A model generated the notes under the pieces. The model had not been told where the DNA came from. It made no database searches and worked only from the letters and a program-made list of their open reading frames with translations. Shown piece by piece: positions 1 through 7,833 of a stretch of DNA of 39,940 nt; within the stretch, counting starts at the first letter, position 1; every line of letters starts with the position of its first letter. Origin of the DNA: Corallococcus sp. AS-1-6 (lineage in GTDB: Bacteria; Myxococcota; Myxococcia; Myxococcales; Myxococcaceae); assembly GCF_020037015.1 (NCBI RefSeq), contig NZ_JAIQDE010000048.1:1-39940 (forward strand), written 5' to 3'. The translations under genes were made by a program, and so were the position numbers.

Positions 1-2
1 GG

Positions 3-188
3 CTGGGCGTGGGCATGGGACAGCCAGGGGCGCGCTACCTGGGGTCCGCCGAGGTCCGCTGGCGATTCTTGGGCGGGAAGCTCTACGCGATGGGGACGGG
101 CGGCACGCTGTTATTCCCCGCGCCAGAAGGAACGCTTCGTCCAGGGGCGTTCGCCTCGGTGGGCCTGGGGATGGACAATGCGCGCTGA
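3..188 (+). CDS. 3' end of a truncated gene, unknown product
   Basis: Only the last 61 codons are inside the window; the frame is open from base 3 to a TGA at 186-188. The visible tail alternates aromatic and hydrophobic residues with glycines, which resembles a beta-rich or beta-barrel C-terminus, but no family is recognised. It overlaps the start of the downstream lipoprotein gene by 11 bp, so the two are probably co-transcribed. In Myxococcus xanthus the outer-membrane-exchange toxin cassettes are ordered sitB-sitA-sitI. Position alone makes a SitB-like accessory role possible, but nothing in the visible sequence proves it. Confidence 0.55.
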   Translation: MGVGMGQPGARYLGSAEVRWRFLGGKLYAMGTGGTLLFPAPEGTLRPGAFASVGLGMDNAR

Positions 189-1683
189 CGCCCTCTTGCT
201 GGCCCTGGTGCTGCTGACCATGGGATGCGCCTCCGGGCGTGGCCTGAGCTTGAGCTACGCGCCGCGAGAGGACTCCTCGCCCGCGTGGGTGGAGACTCCG
301 AGCGATGAGCCCCCGCGCACCCGGGACTTCCGCCCACGCGCCTTCTCTGGTTCCGGGCAGCGGCTCCTGCGTCGCCAGCCACCGCGTGACGACGTGACCA
401 CCGTGGGCGACAGCGCTGTCGGGGGTGACGCCCACAGCGCTGCATCGACGCGGCAGGCGGTCCTCGACGCAACGGACGAAGTGAAGGGTTCCCTGCGCAG
501 AATCGAGGCCGCGTTCACCAAGCTGGCGGCCCGTCCTCCAGACCCCTGGGGCTGGAGTCTCACCGGCGTCTTCACGCGCTACGTCGACCAGGGCTCCAGA
601 CAAGTGACGTGGCTCCATGGCGCGCTTGGGCGCGCCACCACGTTGACGGAGGTGGCCTCGGAAGTCGGCGACACGGACATGGAGCTGGGCCTGCTGCGCA
701 TGACAGGGCCGAAGCTTCAGGCCGCCCAATTCGGAACCCTCCTCCTGGCTACCTGGGTGGACTTCCTGCACCTCGCGGACGCCGTGCTCCGTCACTGCCC
801 CATGTGCAGCGCCGAGAAGCTCTTCACGGACCTGCATCGCGTGCAGGGACTGATGGAGCCCACACTGACGGACCTGGCTTCACTGGACCCGGAGCGGGTG
901 GAAGCGGCGACGACCGCGATGCCCGAGCTGATGGGCAAGCTGACCCGCGAGTTCGACACGCTCCAGCGGGACACCCGCGCGACCATGAAGCTCGGCGGGC
1001 AGGTCATCGCGGCGATGCAGGCGGTGGAGATGGTCACCATGATCTCCACGATGAAGCTGGCCATGCCACGCGTGCCACCCGCGGCCCCCGCGACGCTCGG
1101 AGTGGGCCTCGTGATGAGCTCGGGCGGAGTCATGATGGGCTCGCGGATGGTGGTCTCCGCCGAGTGGGTGGAGATGATGCGAAGGCTCGTGCAGGCGGGC
1201 GTCATCTCCGGCTCCGCCGCCAGCGCGGCCATCCTCATCCAGGGCGGACAGGTCATGATGGCCCAGGCGCATCAGGGCCTCCCCAAGGGCGTGCGCGACG
1301 CGCTGGGGGACAGCCCGGAGGTGCGCGGCATGCGGGTAACGGGTAGAGCAGGAGCGGGCATGTCGGACGCCCCGAAGCACCATGTGCTGCCGCAAGAGCA
1401 CCGCAAATGGTTCGAACAGCGCGGCTTCAAGGGCGACATGGACATCGACCAGTTCTGCGTCCGGTTGGAGCAGGCTCACCACGAAGCGATTCACGGTGGC
1501 GGGAGCTGGCGCCTGGGGCGCACATGGCCCGGTGAATGGAACCGGATGATCATGAAGGTACTACGCGACGCGGAGGCCGAAATCGGCCAGCGGCTGACAC
1601 GGAGCGAGATCTTGAAGCTCGTCGCGGGATATCTGAAGGAGTACGACATCCCGATGAGCTTCATCTCCGGGAGGAGGCGATGA
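178..1683 (+). CDS. DUF2380-like lipoprotein, possible SitA-type polymorphic toxin
   Basis: The 501-residue product starts with a lipoprotein signal: a hydrophobic run ending in a lipobox-like LTMGC with Cys17 as the expected lipidation site. A long charged and helical middle follows, with a hydrophobic Gly/Ala/Met-rich stretch around residues 270-360. The C-terminal 100 residues carry a compact His cluster: H401-H402 followed by LP, then H434-H435 and H439 followed by three glycines, then two spaced Trp. Paired His residues in this form are typical of HNH/Endo VII-like toxin nucleases, but that activity is inferred. Related Myxococcales lipoproteins are annotated DUF2380, and SitA toxins share the lipoprotein-plus-variable-toxin layout. 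The stop overlaps the next start (ATGA at 1680-1683), as expected for a toxin and its immunity gene. Confidence 0.7.
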   Translation: MRADALLLALVLLTMGCASGRGLSLSYAPREDSSPAWVETPSDEPPRTRDFRPRAFSGSGQRLLRRQPPRDDVTTVGDSAVGGDAHSAASTRQAVLDATDEVKGSLRRIEAAFTKLAARPPDPWGWSLTGVFTRYVDQGSRQVTWLHGALGRATTLTEVASEVGDTDMELGLLRMTGPKLQAAQFGTLLLATWVDFLHLADAVLRHCPMCSAEKLFTDLHRVQGLMEPTLTDLASLDPERVEAATTAMPELMGKLTREFDTLQRDTRATMKLGGQVIAAMQAVEMVTMISTMKLAMPRVPPAAPATLGVGLVMSSGGVMMGSRMVVSAEWVEMMRRLVQAGVISGSAASAAILIQGGQVMMAQAHQGLPKGVRDALGDSPEVRGMRVTGRAGAGMSDAPKHHVLPQEHRKWFEQRGFKGDMDIDQFCVRLEQAHHEAIHGGGSWRLGRTWPGEWNRMIMKVLRDAEAEIGQRLTRSEILKLVAGYLKEYDIPMSFISGRRR

Positions 1684-2150
1684 CCGACGGACGTTCGTGG
1701 CAGGGGAACTGGAAGGTCCGCCTATACGAGCGGGTCCGCGAACGCGGCTACGACTCACTGACTGCCTTCGCCGAAGCACGTCCTACCGCATCACTGGTGG
1801 CGTTGGCCGAGGAACTTGGGGCGGATGACATCGCCGGGGTGCAGGTGTTCAGCGGGTTGGTGGCGGAAGCGGAACAGCGCAAGCAGGTGACACGCTTGGT
1901 TCGAGGGCAGTTCGTGCGCGAATTGTTCCAGCATCTTCCAAATGGATGGCCCCCCGTGCTGGACGACACAAACCGATTCGATGTGGCCCAGGTGCTCGCT
2001 CGTTGGAGTAGCTACACCCCCGAGACTCATGCGGAGCGCGTAAAGCAGGCTCGAGCTGCGCTCCGCGCCAATCCGCCGCCCGCAGGCTGGAAACCGCTCG
2101 GGCCCGACGACGAACTTCTCCGCACGCTCCTTCCCGACGAGGAAGCCTGA
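1680..2150 (+). CDS. Small soluble protein coupled to the DUF2380 lipoprotein, probable immunity protein
   Basis: This 156-residue protein has no signal peptide or membrane segment. The start at 1680 is chosen because it overlaps the upstream stop (ATGA) and has a good GGGAGGAG ribosome-binding site at about 1669-1676; a longer in-frame opening to 1536 lies wholly inside the lipoprotein gene. It looks mainly helical, with a Trp-rich start (GNWKVRLYERVRERGYDS), and ends in a Pro-rich, acidic tail. I recall similar proteins being labelled NUDIX hydrolase in databases, but no Nudix box is visible. Its position right after a predicted toxin makes a cognate immunity or antitoxin role the simplest reading. 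This is inference from context. Confidence 0.65.
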   Translation: MTDGRSWQGNWKVRLYERVRERGYDSLTAFAEARPTASLVALAEELGADDIAGVQVFSGLVAEAEQRKQVTRLVRGQFVRELFQHLPNGWPPVLDDTNRFDVAQVLARWSSYTPETHAERVKQARAALRANPPPAGWKPLGPDDELLRTLLPDEEA

Positions 2151-2189
2151 CCCGCGACGTGACCTCGCGGGCCAGAGGCCCCCTGGAAC

Positions 2190-3047
2190 TCAACCCTGCT
2201 TCAGCGCCGCGCCAATCGCGTTCCCGAACGGCGCCGTCGGCCGGCCGATGAGCCGGCTCAGCGTGCGGCTCGTGTCATTCAACTCCCCGCGAGACAGGCC
2301 CGCGTCCGCGTCCGCCAGCGTGTCCGCGAAGGGCTTGGGCACCCCCACCTGCTGGAGCGCCGCGGAGAACTCCGCCACCGGCAGGTCCACGTACTTCACC
2401 GGCTTGCCCGACTGACGCGACAGCTCCGCCACGTACTCCGGCAGGCTGAAGCTCGCGTCCCCCGCCAGCTCGTACACCTGGTTCTCGTGGCCCGTGCCCG
2501 TCAGCACCGCCACCGCCGCGTCCGCGTACTCCTGACGCGTCGCCGTCGCCACCCGGCCCTCCTTCGCGCTGCCCTGCACCACGCCGTACTGGAGCGCCGG
2601 CCCAATGTGCTCCGTGTAGTTCTCCACGTACCAGCCATTGCGCAGGAACACGTACGGGATGCCCGACGCCCGGATCGCCTCCTCCGTCGCCCGGTGCTCC
2701 CCCGCCAGCGACAGGCCGCTCGTGTCCGCGCGCAGGATGCTCGTGTACGCCAGCAGCTTCACGCCCGCCTTCTTCGCCGCCTCAATCACCGCCGCGTGCT
2801 GCGGGAAGCGCTTCCCCACCTCGTTCGCGGAGATGAGCAGCACCGTGTCCCCCTTCCCGAACACCCCGTTCAGCGTCTCCGGGTGGTCGTAGTCCACCTT
2901 GCGCACCTGCACCCCGCGCGCGGCCCACTCCGCGGCCTTGTCCGGATTTCGCACCGCCACCGCCACCTGGCTCGCCGGCACCTTCTTCAGCAAACCCTCG
3001 ACGACGAAGTGCCCCAGCTTCCCCGTGGCTCCCGTGACAACGAACAT
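2190..3047 (-). CDS. qorB: NAD(P)H:quinone oxidoreductase 2-like (NmrA/SDR family)
   Basis: The 285-residue protein has an N-terminal Rossmann dinucleotide-binding motif (TGATGKLG, with Gly at 6, 9 and 12) and then the full NmrA-like fold. The length matches the E. coli YtfG/QorB family (about 286 aa), which reduces quinones with NAD(P)H in the cytoplasm and limits redox cycling. The opening continues upstream to 3476 but would run through the divergent regulator gene, so the ATG at 3047 is chosen. It is transcribed away from an HxlR-family gene, the same pairing as ytfG/ytfH in E. coli. Regulation by that protein through the palindrome at 3111-3131 is likely. Confidence 0.88.
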   Translation of the reverse strand: MFVVTGATGKLGHFVVEGLLKKVPASQVAVAVRNPDKAAEWAARGVQVRKVDYDHPETLNGVFGKGDTVLLISANEVGKRFPQHAAVIEAAKKAGVKLLAYTSILRADTSGLSLAGEHRATEEAIRASGIPYVFLRNGWYVENYTEHIGPALQYGVVQGSAKEGRVATATRQEYADAAVAVLTGTGHENQVYELAGDASFSLPEYVAELSRQSGKPVKYVDLPVAEFSAALQQVGVPKPFADTLADADAGLSRGELNDTSRTLSRLIGRPTAPFGNAIGAALKQG

Positions 3048-3110
3048 GGCTTCGCCCTTTCCTTCCCGCGCTCCAGGCGCGAAATCGAACCGGGGCTTAC
3101 CGTAACGGCG

Positions 3111-3131
3111 GTACTCACTTTTCGTAAGTAC
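3111..3131. promoter_or_regulatory. Probable HxlR operator between qorB and its regulator
   Basis: An imperfect 8-5-8 palindrome, GTACTCAC-N5-GTAAGTAC, matches at 7 of 8 arm positions and lies in the divergent intergenic region. It contains TACT...AGTA half-sites like those I know for the redox-sensing HxlR proteins YodB and QorR. A second inverted repeat, TACCG-N6-CGGTA, overlaps at 3098-3113, and a further GTAAGT element lies at about 3142-3147. Binding here could repress both genes at once. This is a pattern match only. Confidence 0.55.
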
Positions 3132-3155
3132 GCACCTCGTGGTAAGTGTCCCATC

Positions 3156-3566
3156 ATGAAGGCAGGCAAGCGCAGTCCACTGCTGGAGAAGGTGAAGCAG
3201 CGCGGGGACCTGTACGCGGCGGCGTGCCCCTCGCGCGGGGTCCTGGAGCACGTCACCAGCCAGTGGGGCGTGCTGGTGCTCGTCGCGCTCAAGGAGGAGG
3301 GCACCCACCGCTTCAGCGAGCTGCGCCGCAAGGTCGGCGGGGTCAGCGAGAAGATGCTCGCCCAGACGCTCCAGGCCCTGGAGCAGGACGGCTTCGTGCA
3401 CCGCGAGGCCCACCCCGTGATTCCCCCCCACGTGGACTACCGCCTCACGCCCCTGGGCGAGGAGGTCGCCGTCCACGTGGAGGCGCTGACCTCCTGGATT
3501 GAAGACAACCTCCCCCGGGTGATGTCCGCCCGTACCAAGGCGCCGCCCCGCAAGAAGGCCTCCTGA
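3156..3566 (+). CDS. HxlR-family winged-helix regulator (QorR/YtfH-like)
   Basis: The 136-residue protein fits the HxlR/MarR-like winged-helix family: an N-terminal arm with a conserved CPSR (Cys24), the helix-turn-helix around residues 50-80 (RFSELRRKVGGVSEKMLAQT), and the wing ending in DYRLTPLG. In YodB and QorR the equivalent N-terminal Cys senses quinones or electrophiles. The presence of Cys24 and the divergent quinone reductase support the same role here. The C-terminus is a basic tail (TKAPPRKKAS). The start is the ATG at 3156; a longer opening from 2487 runs antisense through qorB and is rejected. Confidence 0.85.
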   Translation: MKAGKRSPLLEKVKQRGDLYAAACPSRGVLEHVTSQWGVLVLVALKEEGTHRFSELRRKVGGVSEKMLAQTLQALEQDGFVHREAHPVIPPHVDYRLTPLGEEVAVHVEALTSWIEDNLPRVMSARTKAPPRKKAS

Positions 3567-3649
3567 GAGGCCCCGGGCTCCCCTGGCCGGGTGCCCTCCA
3601 GCGGGACGAACGGGAGCGAAGGGGACAGGCCCGCGTTAAGACTGCTCCC

Positions 3650-4837
3650 GTGCCCGCCGACACCCCGCTCCAGGTCCGCATTCTCGATGCCATCCGTGAC
3701 GTCCCGGCCGCCCAGTGGGATGCCCTGGTCGCTGACGGCGCGCCCCCCTTCGTGCGCCACGCGTGGCTGTCCGCCATGGAAGAGAGCGGCAGCGCCACCG
3801 AGGACACCGGCTGGGCGCCGCACCACCTGACGCTGTGGCGCGGGAAGAAGCTGGTCGCCGCCGCGCCCGCCTACCTCAAGTTCCACAGCATGGGCGAGTA
3901 CATCTACGACTTCGGCTGGGCCAACGCCGCCGCCCAACTGGGCGTGGAGTACTACCCGAAGCTGCTCGTGGGCGGCCCCCTGTCCCCCGCCACCGTGCCG
4001 CGCTTCCTCACCGCCCCCGGAGAAGACGCCGCCGCCTTGCGCCGGGCGCTCCTCCAGGCCGCCGTGGACAGCGCCCAGGCGCAGGACTGCTCCGGCGTGC
4101 ACGTGCTCTACCCCACGGACGAAGAGGCGGACTTCCTGGAGGAGGCCGGGCTCGCGCGCCGGATGACCCTCCAGTTCCATTGGAAGAACCCGGGCTACCG
4201 GAGCTACGACGACTACCTGGCCCGCTTCGACTCCAAGCGCCGCAACCAGCTCAAGCGCGAGCGCGGCGCCGCGGCCCCCCAGGGCATCCACCTGCGCACC
4301 GTGCGCGGGGCGGACCTGACGCCGGAGCACGCCCGGCGCGCGTACACCTTCTACACGTCCACCTGCGAGCGCCACGCCTGGGGCCAGGTGCAACTCACCC
4401 CGGGCTTCTTCGAGCGCGTCTTCCGCGACCTGCCCGACACGGTGGAGATGGTGGAGGCGGTGAAGGACGGGAGGGTCATCGCCGGGGCCTTCAACCTGGC
4501 CACGCCCGAGCGGCTCTACGGCCGCTACTGGGGCTGCACGGAGGAGCACCCCTTCCTGCACTTCAACGTCTGCCTGTATCACTCCGTGGACGACTGCATC
4601 CGCGCGGGGCGCAAGGTCTTCGAGCCCGGCGCCGGCGGCGAGCACAAGGTGTCCCGGGGCTTCGAGCCCACCGCCGTGCACAGCGCCCACCTGATTTTCG
4701 ACCAGCGCCTGGACAAGGCCGTGCGCAGCTTCCTGCGCATGGAGCACGCGCGGCTGGCGCCCGCCGTGGAGGAGGCGGAGCGCATCTGCGGCCTGAAACC
4801 GTGGGGGACCCCTGCCCCCGGGTCCACCGGCACCTGA
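3650..4837 (+). CDS. DUF482 / FemAB-like GNAT-fold acyltransferase
   Basis: This 395-residue protein begins with GTG at 3650. It matches the DUF482 family (PF04339), a duplicated GNAT fold often called a peptidoglycan-biosynthesis or FemAB-like transferase. Typical elements are the N-terminal PFVRHAWLSAMEESG block, the central LARFDSKRRNQLKRER stretch (about residues 194-209), and the C-terminal block with FEPGAGGEHKVSRGFEP and a late HSAHLIFD. No signal peptide is seen, so it is probably cytoplasmic. The substrate is unknown: aminoacyl or acyl transfer to a small molecule or cell-wall precursor is the family expectation. It stands alone, 83 bp after the regulator gene. Confidence 0.82.
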   Translation: MPADTPLQVRILDAIRDVPAAQWDALVADGAPPFVRHAWLSAMEESGSATEDTGWAPHHLTLWRGKKLVAAAPAYLKFHSMGEYIYDFGWANAAAQLGVEYYPKLLVGGPLSPATVPRFLTAPGEDAAALRRALLQAAVDSAQAQDCSGVHVLYPTDEEADFLEEAGLARRMTLQFHWKNPGYRSYDDYLARFDSKRRNQLKRERGAAAPQGIHLRTVRGADLTPEHARRAYTFYTSTCERHAWGQVQLTPGFFERVFRDLPDTVEMVEAVKDGRVIAGAFNLATPERLYGRYWGCTEEHPFLHFNVCLYHSVDDCIRAGRKVFEPGAGGEHKVSRGFEPTAVHSAHLIFDQRLDKAVRSFLRMEHARLAPAVEEAERICGLKPWGTPAPGSTGT

Positions 4838-4896
4838 AAAACCTGAACGTCTGTCCGCCAACCCACCGGTCAGTGGGCATCCGGGCTCGGTTCAAG

Positions 4897-4924
4897 TTGT
4901 GAAATCGGGGTGAACCTCTAGAGT
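4897..4924 (+). promoter_or_regulatory. Candidate sigma-70-type promoter before the SUFU gene
   Basis: A TTGTGA box and a TAGAGT box are separated by 16 bp in the 95-bp gap after the acyltransferase gene. Transcription would start almost at the ATG (4933), giving a very short or leaderless message. This is a pattern match with no further support. Confidence 0.25.
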
Positions 4925-4932
4925 CCGCCCCC

Positions 4933-5628
4933 ATGAAAGTCCCGGAGACAGAGGAAGACTTCATCCAGTGGTACGAAGACTGCTGGGCGGACCGCGACGA
5001 GGTGGAGTACCCGAAGCTGTTCGGTGCCATCCGCGAGGAGGTGGACCTGCTGGAGGGCACGGGCGTGCTGGAGGGGTGGCTGGAGAGCGAGCTGGCCCAG
5101 GGCACGGAGATGGACCCCAACTGGCTGCCCATGGGCGTGCGCGTGGCGCCTCCCAGCCCGGAGCACCCGTACTGGACCTACGTGACGAGCGGCCTGTCCA
5201 ACCCCTTCACGGTGGCCCCCGGCGAGGACCTGCCGGACGACGCCCGCAGCGGCCTGGGCTACGAGATGGTCATCCACACGCCCGAGGAGGAGCGCTGGCC
5301 CATCCTGCGCCTGCTGGACATGATGGCCTACAACCTCGTGTGCGCGCGGCTGTTCGCCATGGGGCACCGCTACCCGGTGGACGGCACGCTCACCGGCGGT
5401 GAGACGAAGCTCGCGGGCTTCGTGTTCGTGAAGGACGCCAACCGCCCCAGCCACTTCACCCTGCCCAGCGGCCAGGTGGAGCTGCTCACGCTGGTGGGCG
5501 TGACGAAGAACGAGATGGCCTTCGCGCGCTCCAACGGCATGGACAGCCTGATGAAGAAGCTGGCCGACCCCGCGAACCCCACCACCGCGTACATCACGCG
5601 CCCGGAGCGCGACGAGGTGAAGCTGTAG
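4933..5628 (+). CDS. Suppressor-of-fused (SUFU) domain protein
   Basis: The 231-residue cytoplasmic-looking protein fits the bacterial SUFU-like family (PF05076). An acidic N-terminal helical segment precedes a core with WTYVTSGLSNPF (about residues 77-88), GYEMVIHTPEE, and a middle stretch on LLDMMAYNLV. The late block LLTLVGVTKNEMAFARSNG is also characteristic. In bacteria this superfamily is reported among immunity proteins of polymorphic toxin systems, but no toxin gene is adjacent, so this one may be an orphan or have another scaffolding role. Its TAG stop abuts the TGA (read as TCA) of the convergent histidine kinase with no gap. Confidence 0.82.
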   Translation: MKVPETEEDFIQWYEDCWADRDEVEYPKLFGAIREEVDLLEGTGVLEGWLESELAQGTEMDPNWLPMGVRVAPPSPEHPYWTYVTSGLSNPFTVAPGEDLPDDARSGLGYEMVIHTPEEERWPILRLLDMMAYNLVCARLFAMGHRYPVDGTLTGGETKLAGFVFVKDANRPSHFTLPSGQVELLTLVGVTKNEMAFARSNGMDSLMKKLADPANPTTAYITRPERDEVKL

Positions 5629-7635
5629 TCACACCGCCTGGCCGCCGCGCGCTCCGGTGCGCGGCGGCGAGGACTCCACCAGCGAGTGCAGGAGGCCCGG
5701 CTCGAAGGGCTTCTCGATGCGCGGCAGCGGCACGGCCTGCAGGAAGGCGCGGGCGCGCTCCGTGAAGCTGCCGCCCGTCATGAACACGAAGCGCGACAGG
5801 AGCTCCGGCCGGCGCCGCGACAGCTCCGCGTGCACGTCCATGCCGGTGAGGTCCGCCATCATCAGGTCGCAGAAGACGCGGTCGAACGCGTCGTCCTGCT
5901 CCAGCAGCGCCAGCGCCTCCCGGCCGCTGTGCGCCACCACCACGTCGTGCTGCCGGCCGAGGATGCGCCGGAGCACCGAGGTGAGCTGCGGCTCGTCGTC
6001 CACCACCAGCACGCGCTTGCGCGAGGGGCCCTCGTCCGCGCGCACCGCGGGGAGGCCCGGGTGGACGATGGGCTCCGAGACGGGCAGCCGCACCTGGAAG
6101 GTGCTGCCCAGGCCGGGGATGCTGGTCGCCGTCAGCTCGCCGTGCATGCTGCGCACGAGCCCCAGGCAGATGGACAGCCCCAGGCCGCTGCCCTCGCCCA
6201 CGGGGCGCGTGGTGAAGAACGGCTCGAAGGCGCGCTGGAGCACCTCCGGCGTCATGCCCAGGCCGGTGTCGGACACCTCCGCCAGCACCCACGCACCCTC
6301 GCGGCGGGTGGTGAGCGTCACGCGGTGCCGCTCGTAGGCGCCGGAGGGGATGGCGTTCGAGGCGTTGATGAGCAGGTGGAGGAACACCTGCCCCAGGCGC
6401 GCCTCGTGCGCCAGCGCGGGCGGCACCTGGCCGTAGTGGCGCTCCACCTGGGCGCGGCTGCGCAGGTGGGTCATGGCCATGGAGACGCCGAACTCCAGCG
6501 CCGCGTGCACGTCCACGGGCCCCAGGCGCAGCTCGTCCGCGCGGGCGAAGGTCTGCAGGTCGCGCACGATGACGCGGATCCGCTCCGCGCCCTCCTTCGC
6601 CTCGCGCAGCGCCTCCAGCGCCTCGCCCACCGCGCCCTGGAGCCCCGGGCCGCGGACGAGCGGCGTGAGCTGCTCCACCGCGAACTGGAGGTTGCCGGTG
6701 ACGTAGGACAGGGGGTTGTTGATTTCGTGGCCCACGCCCGCGGCGAGCTGGCCCGCCATGGCCAGCTTCTCCGACTGCACCAGCCGCTCGCGCGCGGCCA
6801 TCAGCTCGTGCGTGCGGCGCTGGGCCAGGGCCTCCGCCTCCAGGCGGCCGGAGTGCTCGCGGGCGAGCAGCGCGTCGCGCTCCGCCTGCACGCGCTTCTT
6901 GTCGGTGATGTCGCGCGCGTAGGTGGAGATGTTGCGGCCGCTGGACCAGGCGTGCACCTCGTGCCAGCGGTCGCGCCCGGTGCGCAGCTCGAAGAGGCGG
7001 TAGCTCTCCTCGGCGGCCACCTCGCGCAGCGTGCGCTCGAACGGGGTGCCGCACAGCTCCGGGCACGCCTCCCACAGCACGCGGCGGAAGAGCGTCTCCT
7101 GCGAGCGGCCGGTGAGCGCGGCGGCGTTGCGGTTCACGTAGGTGAGGCGCCAGTCCGTGTCCACGGTGAAGAAGGCGTCCGGCATGCTCTCCAGCACGTC
7201 GCGCACCCAGTCCAGCGTCTCGCGCAGCCCCTCCTCCACCCGCTGGTCGCTGGTGATGTCACGCAGGCGCAACAGCACCCCGTCCCGCAGCGGCACCGCC
7301 GTGCCCTGCAGGAGCACTTCCCCCTCGCAGAAGTGGTCCGCGTGCGGCCGGCCGGACTCCACCACCTGGCGCAGGAGGTCCAGGCGGCCGGCGATGCCGT
7401 CCTTGGAGGACACCTCGCCCAGGCGCCGGCCGCGCAGGAACTCCGGGTCCCGGCCCAGCGCGCGCGACGCGGCGGGGTTCGCCCACAGCCACTCGAAGTC
7501 CAGGATGGCGCCGCCCGGCGAGCGCACGGCGCGCAGCACCATGCACGCCTCCGGGAGTTCGCGCTCGGCCTCCTCCAACGCGGCCAGGAGCGCATCCGGG
7601 AGCGGAAGGGCCACGGTCGTATCGGTCGCGGACAT
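5629..7635 (-). CDS. PAS-containing hybrid histidine kinase with C-terminal receiver
   Basis: This 668-residue soluble protein has two PAS-like domains (about 25-135 and 140-260), a short coiled linker, HisKA with the phosphorylated His303 in GVGHEINNP, a HATPase_c domain (G boxes DTGLGM and GEGSGLGLS), and a receiver from about 545 with Asp590 in FCDLMM and the conserved Lys in EKPF. The start at 7635 has a GAGGAG site just upstream; the opening extends 25 codons further but without a better site. No membrane segments are present, so it should sense a cytoplasmic signal. It is divergent from the epimerase gene and convergent, with no spacer, on the SUFU gene. The partner regulator is not obvious nearby. 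Confidence 0.9.
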   Translation of the reverse strand: MSATDTTVALPLPDALLAALEEAERELPEACMVLRAVRSPGGAILDFEWLWANPAASRALGRDPEFLRGRRLGEVSSKDGIAGRLDLLRQVVESGRPHADHFCEGEVLLQGTAVPLRDGVLLRLRDITSDQRVEEGLRETLDWVRDVLESMPDAFFTVDTDWRLTYVNRNAAALTGRSQETLFRRVLWEACPELCGTPFERTLREVAAEESYRLFELRTGRDRWHEVHAWSSGRNISTYARDITDKKRVQAERDALLAREHSGRLEAEALAQRRTHELMAARERLVQSEKLAMAGQLAAGVGHEINNPLSYVTGNLQFAVEQLTPLVRGPGLQGAVGEALEALREAKEGAERIRVIVRDLQTFARADELRLGPVDVHAALEFGVSMAMTHLRSRAQVERHYGQVPPALAHEARLGQVFLHLLINASNAIPSGAYERHRVTLTTRREGAWVLAEVSDTGLGMTPEVLQRAFEPFFTTRPVGEGSGLGLSICLGLVRSMHGELTATSIPGLGSTFQVRLPVSEPIVHPGLPAVRADEGPSRKRVLVVDDEPQLTSVLRRILGRQHDVVVAHSGREALALLEQDDAFDRVFCDLMMADLTGMDVHAELSRRRPELLSRFVFMTGGSFTERARAFLQAVPLPRIEKPFEPGLLHSLVESSPPRTGARGGQAV

Positions 7636-7833
7636 CCGGCTCCTCGCGGCCCAGGCACTGCCCAACCCCCGGGGAGCCCGCATGTCGCCACGAATCGCAC
7701 GGCGGCTCAAGCCAGCCCCAGTCTTCGTATCTTTCTTAACCTTCTTGAATTACAGACGCTTGAGGGTGGAGAGCCGGAAGGAAGGGAAAGACTCCCCTCC
7801 GGACCGGAACGTCGGCCACACTGCCGCCTGCCC

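Noticed and set aside
1680..2150. Nudix hydrolase annotation for the partner of the DUF2380-like lipoprotein
   Set aside because: No Nudix box (GX5EX7REUXEEXGU) is present in the translation.
4862..4877. A CCCAC/GTGGG hairpin after the acyltransferase gene as a terminator
   Set aside because: The stem is only 5 bp, with no T-run, and it overlaps the likely upstream region of the SUFU promoter; too weak to call.
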